This document shows, in pieces, positions 10,521 through 23,601 of a DNA stretch of 64,000 nt. The position numbers were made by a program, and so were the translations under genes. The stretch is taken from NCBI RefSeq assembly GCF_902686445.1, contig NC_062217.1, positions 84,997,758-85,061,757 on the forward strand, written 5' to 3'. The DNA is from Sciurus carolinensis. Taxonomy: Eukaryota; Chordata; Mammalia; Rodentia; Sciuridae. How positions within the stretch are numbered: the first letter of the stretch is position 1; each line of letters starts with the position of its first letter. The notes beneath the pieces are model-generated. The model saw nothing but the letters and a program-made list of their open reading frames with translations. It was not told where the DNA came from and searched no databases.

Positions 10521-12257
10521 TCAGAGAACATACTTGAAGAGACTGCCACATGGTATAGCCTTTGACTTGTTTTACCTATTATGACTTTTTCTGGTTGATT
10601 TGCCTTTCCTTATCTGGTTACTTTCTCAACCCAGAAGTTTGCAAACTTGGTTAAGCACTGAAGTCATTTGGGAGCTAGGTACCACCCTCAAAGATACTAT
10701 GTAAATTAGTCCAGGGCCAACTCACTTCCATACATTTTTTTAAAGAACTCCAAGTGACAGTCTAGTTTGAGGATATAGTCAGTGATCGGCAAACTGACAG
10801 TAAGTGTCCCTCTAGCCCACTTAGTCTTTTCATCACCCAGCTCTGAGTACCTGAGCAAACTGCCTGTTATGGTGCCCACCGCCAGTTCTCCTACTCCAGG
10901 GGACAACTAGGTCATGGAGATAAAGGACCTTCATGCCAAGCAGAAAGAGGTCCTTCTGAACTGAAGCCTCCCCATACTGGACACGGTCCAGGTCTCTTAC
11001 TCCCCACCAAAAGAGGTCCAAACCCACTGAAATGAGAGGAACTTTGGCCATAGAAAATGGGATTTTCCCACTAGTAAAGTAAGTTCCCACTCCCTCACGA
11101 GAAGCATTCTGCTTTAGCTGGCCAAAAATAAATAAATAAAGTCAGTGAATTCACAAATACTTAATAAACATTTAGTAAGTGAATACTTAATGCATTTATA
11201 TATTTATTCTTGGTTATTAAATCCAGAAGAATTCTTTTGAGGGAAAGGAATTCTTTTTTCCTAGTAACATATATGTATACGTACATAATACACAGGGTAT
11301 TTATTGTAAAATATTCAAATAATTCAGAAGTGTAGAAAGTAAAAACTAAACACATTCTCCCATCCTCTATTGGGCACACACTAGTACTTGGTTTGTGTCC
11401 TTCCAAATCTTTTCTAAGTGCCAACATACACACCTAAGGTTATTCCTTTTAAATGGGAAAAATGAACGGATATGCATCTCACCTTTTAAAACCTAGTTCT
11501 ATACCCTGGATATCCTCCTCTGTCAGAACACACAGATTTGCCTCATTCTTAGTAAATGACCTTTTCAGTTTCCATGGTATGACTATACCCAGGCGCTGTA
11601 ACTGAAGAATGTTTCCCTATTGGTGGATGTCTGGATGGTCGACATTTTTTTCACTCTGCCAGATGATGACATGATGAATATCCTTTATATCTAGATGTAG
11701 CTCCCTCCGGAAGTCATTACCTACTCCACACAACTGCAGGAAGCAGGGCTCCGAGTTGACAAAAGGTTGATTCTGGAGTTGAACAGAAAATACTACCAGA
11801 ATCAGCAGCTATTTTAGCATATCTGTTGTTCTTGTACTTCTTCCTGAGGAGGCTTTCCATACCTGTTTCTGATATTCAGTTCAAAACGATAAACATGGAT
11901 CAATGCCAACTCAATGCTCAACCCTGTAGTAGATGCCAGGGGTCCAAAGCCTCATGAATACTCGCAGCTCTCAAGGAGCTACCTGTCAAGTGCCACTCTA
12001 GTAATAAAAACAAGAGTGTAAAAGGAGAACAGAACAGAGGTGAGTGGAATGGCCTCACCAAGCCCTGGTATGAACCTGTGCTTAAACCTTTTCTAATTTT
12101 GCCCCTGGACTAACTTAGCAGCTATCTCAGTACCTGCCTAACTTTCAAGGGTTGAAATCACTCTAAGAACAATTTCAAACTTTCTGCATCTAGGGGAAAA
12201 AAAACATTTCATAGGGGAAAAAAAAAAAACCCTAGTAAATTATAAATGTAGACTACA
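10521..12257. other. Mostly unique intergenic DNA
   Basis: No gene. Around 11920-12040 a decayed repeat (GTAGTAGATGCCAGGGG, CTCTCAAGGAGCTACC) is likely of the same ancient class as at 39960. Confidence 0.4.
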
Positions 12258-12262
12258 GAGAA

Positions 12263-12322
<60 letters not shown>
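12258..12322 (+). repeat. (GA)n microsatellite
   Basis: About 65 bases of almost pure GA with two extra A interruptions, directly abutting the left end of the DNA transposon that follows. Confidence 0.95.
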
Positions 12323-12325
<3 letters not shown>

Positions 12326-12620
12326 CCCTAATCTGATAATCTGAAATCCAAAATCTGAAATTTTTTGAGTAACATCAAGATGTACAAGTGGAAAATTCTA
12401 TACCATGGAATTTTATTTCATACATAAAATTATTTATAATATTGTTTAAAAATACCTTCAGGTTATTTGTGTAAAGTGTATATGGAATATAAATGAATTT
12501 TGTGTTTACAAAATGTCCGTCCCTAAACTATCTCATTATGCATATGCAGATATTCCAAAATCTGAAATCCAAAAGACTTCTGATCTCAAGCATTTCAGAT
12601 AAGAGATACTCAGCCTGTAT
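12323..12620 (+). mobile_element. Nonautonomous Tigger-like DNA transposon
   Basis: Imperfect terminal inverted repeats: left GATCCCTAATCTGATAATC and CTGAAATCCAAAATCTG; right, read on the minus strand, GAGTATCTCTTATCTGAAA and CTTTTGGATTTCAGATTTTG. The right end is CAGCCTG followed by TA. The left terminal bases are lost in the GA repeat. The exact family is not certain. Confidence 0.6.
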
Positions 12621-13079
12621 TTCCATTTTTCTGGAGAAGTCTGCAAGTTTCAGGAAAGAAAGACTATACATAATTCATCTAAATTGATTTTTGTTTTTCC
12701 TTCCATTGATCTTGCATTCTAGTTCTTGTTGTCGTCTTTCCACATGCTTTAGTTTAGATTTCCTTCCTAGTACTTGGTGTGGTTCATTTTGTACTATTTT
12801 CAAGTGAAGTTAGTCCCCAAGATAACAATTCTTCATGTATTTGAACACCATCAGTAAATCTCACTTCAACTGTGTCTTTCCAAGCAAAGAGACACTAATT
12901 TTCTTATTTTGTTTTCATTTTCCTCCCCTTTCTATCTTACACTGTATTTCAAGTTCCTTATAGCTTTTTATTCTATAGCTTATGCTCCCTGACATGACCC
13001 AAGTATCATGTCAGGCTTTGGCAGAGCTCCACTCTTTGTCCTTTTCACTGACGCGTTCAAGTCTCTGGAAGGAGTCATG

Positions 13080-13130
13080 GGGACTGGTCGGAATTAACTG
13101 CTCAATAAAATTTGTTGAATGAATGAATGA
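13080..13130 (+). mobile_element. L2 3' end remnant
   Basis: CTGCTCAATAAAATTTGTTG followed by GAATGAATGAATG is the standard L2 3' terminus. Confidence 0.65.
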
Positions 13131-13702
13131 ATGTCCCTGCCTCATTATCTGACTGATGTACTAATTAAGGATATAACCATGATTGTGCAGGTTATCAAGA
13201 TGTTTGATTACACCTTAAAGTCATCTGCTCAATTACAAAGGGAAAAGTTTTCAAGTTCTATGGAACAATATGTGTGGCTACTTTCCAAATTTTTCTTACT
13301 CACTCAAGGCATTTTATATTCATGAGCCTTGATGTTACAGCAATAATTCTGCCTTCAACCATGTTTCATTTCTGGTTTCTAAAAACCAATGCAGTGTTTT
13401 CATGCCAAGTCCCAGCTGTGCCACTATTGATGAATAAGTGTACTATTTGGCATTACAGGTCAATGAATATTGAGACTTGGATCAGAAACCAATTTTTTAA
13501 CTAAAGACTAATGCTAATGTTTTTATTTTCCTTTGTGAGTAATTATCTTCTGTTCAACTTTTGTTATAGAGCACTGTGGTTTCCAGAAGAAAGTCCTTGG
13601 CTTGAAGAAACTGGAGTCGATTGACTGTCAGAATAAATAAAAGTTACCTCTTTCATTCTTTATTCTTCATAGATTTGCTGCTGTTCCTTAAATTATATAC
13701 AA

Positions 13703-13735
13703 AGAGAGAGAGAAAGAGGGAGAGAGAGAGAGAAA
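13703..13735 (+). repeat. (GA)n microsatellite
   Basis: A GA-rich run with AAAG and GGG interruptions, ending in AAACCC. Confidence 0.85.
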
Positions 13736-13739
13736 CCCT

Positions 13740-15150
13740 AAAAGAGGAATATGAACAACTATGAAGCCTCCATTAGATCTTGGCAAGAGGCCCAAAGAGA
13801 CCACCAAGCTTGCTCATAAATGCAGAGTGTCTAATAAAAATGTGATGATTATTATTATTATACATTTATTGAGCAGCAAAAATGCACTAAATTAAAAAAT
13901 GTTTTTCATATCTCCTGATGGGTGTGTAGAAACTGTGGGCTGTTTGTTTGCCCCAGTAATTGGCATGTTGTCCTCACAGTCTGATGGCTGCCAAGGGTCA
14001 TCATCTTGCTCCCATGCAGATTTTCTATGGCCCAAGTACTACTCCTCACCCTGTCACCTCACATCAGTACCATTAAATTATGGATCAAGTTCCATTCTTT
14101 AGATATAGTCAATGTGAGAAAAGAATGCTTACCAAGTCCTTTGAACTTTTTTCTATTTCTCCAAAAGACTCTGGGGTACTATTGCACAGTATGGTGACTA
14201 CTGATAATAATTATGTACCATATGTTTCCAAAAGCTAGAGGAAATGATTCTGAAAGTTTTTACCACAGAGATGTGATAAACATATGATGAGATAAATATG
14301 TTTAACCTGCTTTAAACATTACACAATGTTACACGTATCAAACATTACATGGTACCCTATTAATATGTTCACTTTTATGTTTTTCATATCAGTTAAAATA
14401 AAAATGAATTTTTAATAATTCTTAAAACAGAAAGGACTTGGTTGAGGTCTCCCTGTGAGGAATTTTTTTTTTAACCCAAAGATTATACACAAAGATGGCT
14501 TCATCTCCTACATCTACCAGTGATTAAAAAAGCAACACAAATAACAACTATCATCTTAAAGCAAACTCCCATTCTACTTGGAGAATAACAAAAAGTAGCT
14601 TCTCAGATAATTTTAGAACTCCCCTAACAACCATTATTTAACAAAATAACAAATATTTAATGAGCGAGAACCACAACTTGCATTTCAAACCAGAAACGAG
14701 TACTTCTTGAACTGCTTGCTATCTAAATTCTGCAAAGAGAAGAGTAAAATACAGTCAATAGAAAGCTCTTCTCTTAAAGCAAGTGAAGTCTTCTGTTTTC
14801 CTTTGCACCTCCTCCTCTTTAAAGCTACACAGTGAAGGACTCCAGCCAAAACAGAGAGCACATGTTACAGGACCCAACTTGACTGGGCATTATTATCCCA
14901 GCATACCTAAGACCAGTTGCTTAAAAGGTAGCTTCCCTTTTTGCACCTACAATTATTTTCATGCACAAATAATGTATGTTAAATTGGTCATTCGTGAGCT
15001 GAATTCAGCACTGGCTCCTCATTTTGACCGAATAAGGGATCATTTTCTAGTGAAATTATATTTTATGAGTAATTTTCATGTCTGCATGGTATGGCTGAGA
15101 CAAACACTTAACCCTAAGAATGACAGCAAGAGCTCTCTTTAAAACTTAGG
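13740..15150. other. Unique intergenic DNA
   Basis: No repeat or gene recognised. A 119-codon frame at 14783-15142 shows no domain and no initiation or splice context. Confidence 0.45.
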
Positions 15151-15159
15151 ACAGGAAGC

Positions 15160-15240
15160 CTGGAAATGATGCTGAGTGGTAGAGCACTTGCCTAGCATGT
15201 TTGAGACTCTGAGTTCCATCCTTAGTACCATAACACAACA
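15160..15240 (+). repeat. ID SINE
   Basis: GATGCTGAGTGGTAGAGCAC, TTGCCTAGCATGTTTGAG and CTGAGTTCCATCCTTAGTAC form an ID body with an A-rich end. Confidence 0.8.
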
Positions 15241-15659
15241 ATAATACTACGATGAAAACTCAGGCCACTAAACTTATTTGTGATCTGCTTGACTAAAAAG
15301 TACATGATTCTTCTCAGGGCCAGGACTAGGATAAGATGCAAGATGTCTGGGATGCATGATTTAAGAGGCACTCCCTCTCGGGGCCTGTGCAGATGCAACT
15401 CTAAGAGGGAGCCCCCTTACATTTTGCACATGAGGTACTTTGGTCACCAGAGTCTACATCCTTCTAGGATCCAGTTAATGCTGCCATTGTTGGGCAAGGC
15501 TTATCATTCTAGCACATGAGGTAAAACCAACTATATCCACAGGAGACACCACGAACCTTCCAGTGACTTTACAGATGGGGCTCTGTTGATAGGGGGTGGT
15601 GGTACCCATGTAGTCACACTTCTAATGTTAAAACTTATGGGGGCAAACTGGTTTGTTAT

Positions 15660-15780
15660 TTCAACTTATTTTTTATTTTTAATTGGCACATAATAATTGT
15701 ACTGTATAACGTTTTAATACATTCACACAATGCACAATGATCAGGTCAGGCTCATTGGCACACCACCACCCTAGAAAGGT
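15660..15780 (-). mobile_element. L1M 3' fragment, antisense
   Basis: TTAATTGGCACATAATAATT, ACGTTTTAATACATTCACAC and AATGATCAGGTCAGG match the antisense 3' end of old L1 elements. Confidence 0.6.
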
Positions 15781-15785
15781 AGTTT

Positions 15786-15875
15786 CTTTTTGTTTTTGAA
15801 GAGCTGGGGATAGAACCCAGGGCCTTGCTCAGGTTAGGCAAGTACTCCACCACTGAGCTACATCACAAGCCCCAA
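15786..15875 (-). repeat. ID SINE, inverted
   Basis: GAGCTGGGGATAGAACCCAG, GGCAAGTACTCCACCACTGA and GCTACATCACAAGCCCC are the reverse complement of an ID body. Confidence 0.85.
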
Positions 15876-15959
15876 GAATTATTTTTAAATAGTATGGCAC
15901 AGTTAGTACTCACCACTAGAGTGAATCCAACCCCCTAATGGATTTCCATCACGAGAACC

Positions 15960-16750
15960 TTCTGTCTTTTGACCCTCCATTTTTCTTCATGACGTGTTCG
16001 CAGTTTGTCAACGTGAAGTCAGAGGATGTGGGAGGACAAGTGGTTCTGTCTTTGGCTTTCTGCTCCATACTTTTTCAGTGAGAAAGGGCAGGCGACAGGT
16101 TGTGAGAGAAGGCTCCTTCTTTATCACTTGCTATTCCAACTTTGTTTCTGCGGATGGAGTAGGTTCGTGTCGCGCTCTGCGTCTTTTGGCTTTCTCAGGA
16201 GCTCTTCGACCTCCAGGAGACGTGAAAAACACTTCTAGCCAACAACACTGAGGTACTGGTCACTGAAGGGACATTGTGCAGGCCTGTCATTGCTCAATGA
16301 GATTAGTCTCTAACTGATGCACACGGATCTTACTGAAAAGGCTATTCTGTAATTGTTGCCATTAGCACAGCTACCATTAGGCAGTTGCCTAAAACTTCCT
16401 GGAGGGACTCACAGGAGGCTCCAGCAGCCCCGGTTCACTCATGTAGAACAGCAGGCGCTGTGCTAATTTCCAGGCTCCCACCCATTAGGGGAGAGAAGCA
16501 GCTCATTAGAGGTCCTACCCTCTCAACGCCAATTACCCCGGGATAATGACCAAACCTGGAGCGTACTAGAAAGTTCAGGGCTTCCCTACCATTCCTCCCA
16601 TTCATGATCTCTGTTGATTACATCCACTGAAATAAACCCCAGACCTCAAATCTCACAGCCAGGCTTGACATAACCAGCCATGTGAGTGCTGTGTCACGTT
16701 AATTTAAAGGCTGAGCATTTTTAGCTACCTATAAGACTTTTAGAGAAAAT
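15960..16750. promoter_or_regulatory. Candidate conserved noncoding element
   Basis: This block has no recognisable repeat, is less AT-rich than its surroundings and keeps several CG dinucleotides. From 16290 it carries many ATTA/TAAT homeodomain cores: GATTAG, TGTAATTG, CCATTAG (twice), GCTAATTT, CATTAGGG, TCATTAGAG, CAATTACC and GTTAATTT. Short frames at 15994-16251 lack coding character. Its place in the probable MICU2-FGF9 interval would suit a developmental enhancer, but conservation could not be tested here. Confidence 0.4.
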
Positions 16751-17825
16751 GCTCAACCATAATAGAGTAGCATATAAAGTTGTTTTGTTTCATTTTTTTC
16801 CAAGGTCTCTTCCTCTGGCGAGGAAAGAGACTTTTATAGCAGAGAGAAGCAAAATCAGTAGTCTCAAAAGTGTTAATATCTTTAATCTTTTCAGAAAACT
16901 GAACAGAATTGAAACTAACCTGAATGACCTATGTCCCCATGTCACACTCATTTGGTAGAAAAATGTTGTGGGAGAGGTGGGGAAGAGGCTGGGAGGAAGA
17001 ATTGAAATGTCCCAGAAAAATCAGAAAATACCAAAAATCTGCTCTGAAAAAAAAAAATGTATCTTCAGGTGCCAACATACTGTACTACCAGGCATAAGAG
17101 AGCCCTGGACCACAAGGACCGACTTTTGAATACTTTTGCCCAGTGCCATTAAAATCTCACTTTGGTTTCCTTGCTCTCCTTCTGCATACTTCATAATTTA
17201 TTTTGCAATTTCATCCTAGGTTCAGAAGCCACAGTTTTTTGGTGTTTAGGTTTCTTCACCCACTCTTACCTATGTCATCCCCAACCCCAGGCCCACCTCT
17301 GGGACAGACAGCCCCTTTCTTATTCCTGAGTGTCATCTGAAAGGGGGCCAGATTACTCCTGCCTGAACTTGCACATGGCAATGTCTCCATAGTGCTGTAA
17401 TAAGAAAATGTATCATTCAATTGTTTCATGGCTTTAAATGAATCAACCAGTTGTTTTCTGTTGTGTAAATATTCTTTCAAATATGCAGAAGCATATTTTG
17501 GAAATGATTGTTTCACTGACAGATCTTGTTCATAGGCACTAATGAAGGAGATATTTTTACAGATAATCTGAAGAGCATACAGCTCATATATTATAAGGAT
17601 GCTGTTAGCAGAAACGTAGCCCATGTTTTTTCTAATGTGTTAACATCATACCCAGAATCCCAAAGGGGAAAAGTTATAACTGTTTGGAATGTAATAGAAC
17701 TGTCAAAACGACATGAAATCAACTCCATAAATGGAAAACACAAGTCATTCTTCTATTTAATTTGTGACAGGATGAAAATATAAATTGTTGCATCCAGATT
17801 AAAAAAATAAAAACAAGGGATATAG

Positions 17826-17839
17826 GCGCCCTCTCGTGG
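17826..17839 (-). promoter_or_regulatory. CTCF-like motif
   Basis: The minus strand reads CCACGAGAGGGCGC, which agrees with the CTCF core CCACCAGGGGGCGC at 12 of 14 positions, including the GGGCGC block. No SINE surrounds it. Binding is a prediction. Confidence 0.55.
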
Positions 17840-18399
17840 AGAGAGTCAATACTACCATTTCCACACAGGTTTCTCCAAATCAATGTCCCAAATCCTGCGA
17901 ACATTTTTAAGAAGCTTCAATCTCTTAATTTTTGCTCAAGTGATATTAGTCATGCTAGACAGTGGTGTCATAGTTTCATTTGCTTTGAAATCGGAGTCTC
18001 TGCCTCCAGTTTCAAGTTCTTGAGTTAACTTAGCAGACCCACTTGTAAGTTACTATTGCCCTGCAAAAGCCCTGAGCCTATACCTAGTGTCTCTGCTGAA
18101 ATTTTAGACAAGATCTGGGATCACTTGGCTTCACTCTAGCTTCTTTTTTGGTCCTACCCCTTTCAGGACATACTGAAGCCATCATAGCTTTATTATGAAA
18201 TAATAATATAATGAATTGGTCCTTCCCTTTATCAGTGTACATGAATTTTATCTTCATTATATTAAAAAGATAACCTTCCTTGAATAGGCCTTATAATCAT
18301 TTTCCTCTGAGCAATAATAGTGCTATTTTCTTATGTTTGTAAGACAAGCTAGGGCAAGAGCTCTTTCGTAGCATTTATTGTGGTATGTTTGAATTTTTT

Positions 18400-18545
18400 G
18401 CTGCTTGTCTGTCTCCTTTGACTATAAGTTCTATGAAGATGAAGACCCTCTCTGCTTTCAACTATTGCACTCTCAGGATCTTGCACACGTTCTAGCATGC
18501 AGGGGGGTACTTCATAACAAATGTTGCATAAATAAATCCCATTTT
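18400..18545 (+). mobile_element. L2 3' remnant
   Basis: ACTATAAGTTCTATGAAGATG, GGATCTTGCACACGTTCTAG and ATGTTGCATAAATAAATCCC follow the L2 3' UTR order. Confidence 0.5.
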
Positions 18546-18739
18546 GAGGTGCAAATTTGGCCTTGCTGGAAGCAGCAACCAATATAGTCATACAGGTATT
18601 AACAGGAACAAGGGAACAGCAAGTGGCAAGAGGAATTGTGATTGCAATCTCGAAAGGGTCCCCTTTGCCAGCAGAGAGAGAGAAAGAGAGAGGTCAGATG
18701 AGGGCAAAAACCAAGGGCAGCTGAATCTCTGAGGCTGCA

Positions 18740-18950
18740 GTATGGCACATTTGTCTAACTTAGCTGCACCCAAATGTCAGTGGGCATCAGACTCACCTGG
18801 AGGGCTCGTTAAATGCCGGTTGCTGGGCCCCACCCTGGAGTCTCTGATTCAGAGGGTCTGGCAAGGAGCCCAAGAATTTGCATCTCTGCCAAACTTCCAG
18901 GTGATGCTGATGCTGTTGGTCCAAAGACCACACTTTGAGAACCACTGATA
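18740..18950 (+). mobile_element. MER5A-like hAT element
   Basis: A well-preserved match: CATCAGACTCACCTGGAGGG, TTGCTGGGCCCCACC, GAATTTGCATCTCTGCC, GGTGATGCTGATGCTG and CACACTTTGAGAACCACTG at the right terminus. Nonautonomous. Confidence 0.8.
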
Positions 18951-18951
18951 T

Positions 18952-19115
18952 AAAGCAATGGTGCTCACCCTGCCTCTATCCAAGAACCACCCAGACACTT
19001 GTGAAAATTTGAAAATTTGGGTTTCCCAGAATATACCCAAGACCAATGAAATCAGAAACTCTGTAGTTGAAACCCAGGCATTAGTACTTTTTAAACCTCC
19101 CCAAGGCAGAAGACT
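18952..19115 (+). mobile_element. Second hAT (MER5/MER58-type) fragment
   Basis: It directly follows the MER5A-like element with another GCAATGGTGCTCACCCTG start and GAATATACCCAAGACC, ATCAGAAACTCTGTAG and TTTTTAAACCTCCCC, the order expected for this group. More diverged, subfamily unsure. Confidence 0.45.
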
Positions 19116-19194
19116 TTGTAGGCAAAAAGACTTTACCAAAGTCTGGGGCCCTGTTGCTGACTCAGTGTCAGTAACAGAAACATATAATAATGTA

Positions 19195-19300
19195 TCTCTT
19201 GACTGCAAAGGCTTCCCCTACATCAGATCATGTGAACCTCAAAAAATCCTGGGAGATAGGAAAACTCAGTTTTAGACAAGTCAGGCAATAAGTGGGAGCT
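19195..19300 (-). repeat. MIR fragment
   Basis: Phrases such as CATGTGAACCTCAAAAAATC, GGGAGATAGGAAAACTCAG and TTTTAGACAAGTCAGGCAAT resemble a MIR core read from its inverse strand. Confidence 0.4.
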
Positions 19301-20299
19301 CTTGGTCTTACATCAGATTTTTTTAATCCAATATCAATTCTAGAGTCAAATAAACTTGAAATAGAGGCCAGGACCTAACTGGGAAACTGGAAACACCTCT
19401 TGGAAAATTTGAAGTAGCATCTTGGTGATAAGAATGAGAAAAGGACACAGTGAAGCAATCCAGGGATTGATTAGTAACAATAGGAAACTGCCATCAACCT
19501 AAAGTTATAAGAAGAATCAGTATTGTTGGAACCAGGGTCACCTGGTAGAAGTTGGACCCATGTTTGGTCTGGCAGAGCCATGCTACTAAGCATCTACCAG
19601 CCTCTTCTTTTGGTCCAATCAGTATGGAATTCTTCTGGCCTGGGAGCTTGGGAAATACAGTGTGCAAGATTCAGCAGCACAGTGAGGATCAGTGAGATGC
19701 AAACAGGTCCAGGACTTAAATTCTCAGTCACCCATGTAAGTTAGGTTACTCGGACAAGTACCTGACTTCTTAGAAGTGAAATTTTTCCACTCTATCAGAT
19801 TGATTAACTGAAAGAGGTAATACTTATAGACCTTAGCACATCACGAGCACTGAGTAGGCATCTCATAAACATTTACTTCTCTCTTTTCACCCTAGTCCTG
19901 TGCTACCAAAGCTATTGTTCTCTGTACTCTCCCAGAATTGAGAAACCACTGGAAATGACAGTTCCATACATTAGCAATATCAATGCCACTTCTGTGGTCA
20001 GAGTTGGGCCTTTCCCCATGGGACACTGCTGTTATTGCTGCCATTGCCATAGACAACACCAGATGCCAGGTGAGTGCTCAAGATGGACTGCCAACCATAC
20101 GATCCAAAGAGAAAATGACATTATTCAATAAATTAACACAGACGTGTGAGGTACAAACTGGATCCGAAAATATTGTCACCATTCCATCAGTTTGGTGACC
20201 ACAGCTCTGACCTCTGCCTTCCAACAGAATACCCAAGAGGTAAAGCATTCCTGAGGATAGTTTCAAGGGAGATTTTTTAATCACTATTTTTTATGTCAA

Positions 20300-21950
20300 T
20301 CAAAAGCATTAGATTCACTTTCTGGTCACCTCCCATTTTTAGAAAATGGATATACATCATATAAGAACTAATTGATTTAAAATAAAACAATAAACTGAAT
20401 AAGAGAAAAAGGATTAATTAATCAAGACAGATAAGAAAAAAGAAAGTGCTGAAGGTAGGAAATGTAGCTTCCTAATTATTTGCTAAGAAGTTAACAAGAC
20501 GTTTATTATTAACAACCTAATTTGGCAGGCTTTGCTGTTAATAGTCTATCTTATAGAAAACTAAATTAAGCCTAATAACAAGTTGGTATTTAAAAAAAAA
20601 GAAAAAGTGAACTCTTTATCTAGAAGGACATACTTAACTAGGCACTGTACATTACCTGTGCCAAGTTGTATCACTTAAGTTAGCATGTCAGCTATTACTG
20701 CACAAACTTAAGTGCCAAGAAAAAACTAGCTCATATTGTTGGTCAGAAGTTTAGAAATATGCAGAATCCCATACCAAAATTTATCATGGAAAGAAGTGTT
20801 TTAAAATTCTGAGGTCAATTAGTCATTCAAAATAAAATTAACTTCTAGAGAATTCAAACACTCATACTAATGCATATGATGAATAAACAGGTCATTAGTA
20901 CAAATATTACAATAATAATACACTTTCCTCTATCCAGGTAGCATCTCTTCTCCCAGAGTTTGATGTACTTTTTCATAAGTATTTTCTTTAACTATCTTGG
21001 CTAGAGGAAATAATCCCAGTTAAAATAGGATGTGTTTTGTAGGAAACAGTAATTATGATGTAGTTTTACAATCTGAAACTTTATTGAGGGAAAAAATGAT
21101 ATACACACTGTCATCTTCAATATTATTTTTAAAAGCATCACATTTTAGGATAGGCTTTACTATTAATTATTATTATTAACAATAATAATGCTAATTATAA
21201 GCATTAGTCCTTGGCAGCTGCTCAGACAAAGAAACTAGAGACTCAATAAGCTTCTCCGAGTTTAGCATTTTCATGCAACATATAATTTTAAAATTCTGAA
21301 AATAGATTTAAACACTAGTAATTCTATATTTGTTTCCTTAATAGTGTTGTGACGTAAGAGATTTCTTTCCTATTGAACTTGTTTCTTCCAGCTGCATACA
21401 TAGCAATTATTCAAACCTCTGTAACTCACATTAGACATAGAGATGGAGATCCTAATAAACCTTACTAGAATTTGGAGTAAAATATATCAATTAACTTTGT
21501 TAATCTTGACATGTTATATTATGCTTTTTAATTCAGCCTATTTCAGGACCTAGAAAAAAATAATAAACTTCCACATTATAACACAAAAAAACCCAATGAA
21601 AGAAGTAATAAGATTAATAACTTTGAGAAGAATTAAAAAGACCTAATTCCATTAAGGTTATACATGCTAAACCTTCTAGAATTAATAATTGTGCCTATGT
21701 ATAATAATGGATATTTATGGGAGAGGAATCTGAAAATGCTCAGTTGCTTCAAAGGATTAGTGGTAAATGATCACATTAGTGCCTTGTAAGTTTTCCCAAA
21801 CATCTCTTACCTTTCCCAATCCTGTTTTATCCATATTTTCCAAATGTCTTCTTTTATATTTATATATACTACTCTATACTGTCTCTCTCTAAACTTATCT
21901 TCACTATATTCCATTTCATTAAATTTAAAGAATTTAAATTATCCCCAGCA
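20300..21950. other. AT-rich repeat-free block, possible regulatory DNA
   Basis: About 1.6 kb without a SINE, LTR or LINE that I recognise, rich in TTAATTA/TAAT cores. At 21186-21206 there is an inverted repeat with 7-bp arms (TAATGCT, 7-bp spacer, AGCATTA). Low-complexity AT drift could produce much of this, so a regulatory role is only a possibility. Confidence 0.3.
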
Positions 21951-23404
21951 CCATGGGATGGAAAAAAGAAAAAAACAACAAGAATTTAAATTACAACTCA
22001 TAAAAATTGGTCAATTTAATTTTTAAAACTCAAAGTAGAATTTGTGACATCTATTGCTTCTCAAATCCTCATACAATAAAAGAATGACATGGGAACTTCT
22101 GATCAAGCAGAATGACAGTCTGGATAGTTCAAGATGTCTTCTCACTTTGGAACAAATAAGTTCTGCATAAAATACAATTTTTGCTGCACTACTGCATTTG
22201 CATTGGGTTTAGAGTAATTGGATGTGGCAGGCATTACTAGGGCTCATCAGTATCTGCTTCTCCTTTTATTCTTGGGCATATGGAAGGCTATATTTTCTGG
22301 CTCTCCTGCAGCTGTGGAAGTCACATAACTAGTTCTTGCCAGTTAAATATAAGCAGAATGACAAGGGTCCATTTTGAGTTGGCAGAGTGAAAATTTCACA
22401 TATAATCCTCTACACTCTTTTCTCCCTTTATACCATGAAGGCAGAGAGGCTTCTCATTAAGACAGTGGAGCCACAAGATCAAAGTAACTGAGACAGTTTA
22501 GACACACCATAGAGTAGATCATGCAGGTACTCTGACTAGCAGGAGGCCTTGCATAGATGGGAATTCAACTTTTTCTCCTTTAAATCGCTGATATTTTTGA
22601 AAATTCTTATTAAAATAATGCTGCTTATCCTATTCTAATTAATTCATGATGAAAACCTACAAGGAGAAAAAACAGGCAGTGAGCTATAAGTATAGGTAAG
22701 GAGCAGATTTGCCCTGAGGAAAAATTATCCTAGCCATCACTAAGAGAGGGGGGTTGAGTTAAAGCATAAGAATTTAGCTAGAGACTCTATAAGAGTCTAT
22801 TGAAAACCCTGATTTCTGGCAGAAACAAACATCTTTACTTTAGGTCTCCATATTTTATATACATGAAGATCAAACCACATATGAACTTTCAACAAAAAAT
22901 TCACAAAACAAAAAAAAAGAAAAGATAAATCACCATGAGTAAGAGTCAGTAGAAACAAACAGAATTGGATACTCAAGAGTTTCAGATATTTGAATTGCCA
23001 CCTTTAGAGTATTTTTTTTAAAAAGCAATGGAATAAACAGCAAAAAAAATAGTTAAAGAGAAAATCAGCAAACTGGAAAGCTGATCTGAGGAAATTATTC
23101 TAGATGCAACATACAGGAACAGGAGATTGGGAAGTTTGAAAAAGGCTGTAATAAATATAGGAGAATGGGAAGTAAAAGTCTAATAGAAGGAGAAAATTGA
23201 GTGGAGAAGAGACAACAGCTGAAAAGATAATGACTGCGAGTTTTCCAGAACTAAAAATAAGAATTCACAGACATTGAAATCATCATACTGATTGGACCAG
23301 AAAAAATTTAATTGTATTTTATGCAAAATTTAACTGTTCCACAGTAAGAGGAGCCTCTCAGACTATTTATCTGCCCTTATGCTGGATCAGAAGTTCCCAG
23401 GTCA

Positions 23405-23601
23405 TTCTAACTGAATGTAGCAGCACACATCTGCAATCCCAGCAACTCAGGAGGCTAAGACAGGAGGATCACATATACAAGGTCAGCCTCAGCAATTTAC
23501 TGAGAACCTCAGCAAGATCCTGTCTTAAAATTTTAAAAAAGAAAAGAACTGGAGATATGATTCAGAGGTAAAGTATCCCTGGATTCAATCCCCAAAACAG
23601 A
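23405..23601 (+). repeat. B1-ID dimer SINE
   Basis: The B1 part (CATCTGCAATCCCAGCAACTC, AGGAGGATCACATATACAAG) is joined to an ID part (ACTGGAGATATGATTCAGAG, CCTGGATTCAATCCCC). Confidence 0.85.
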
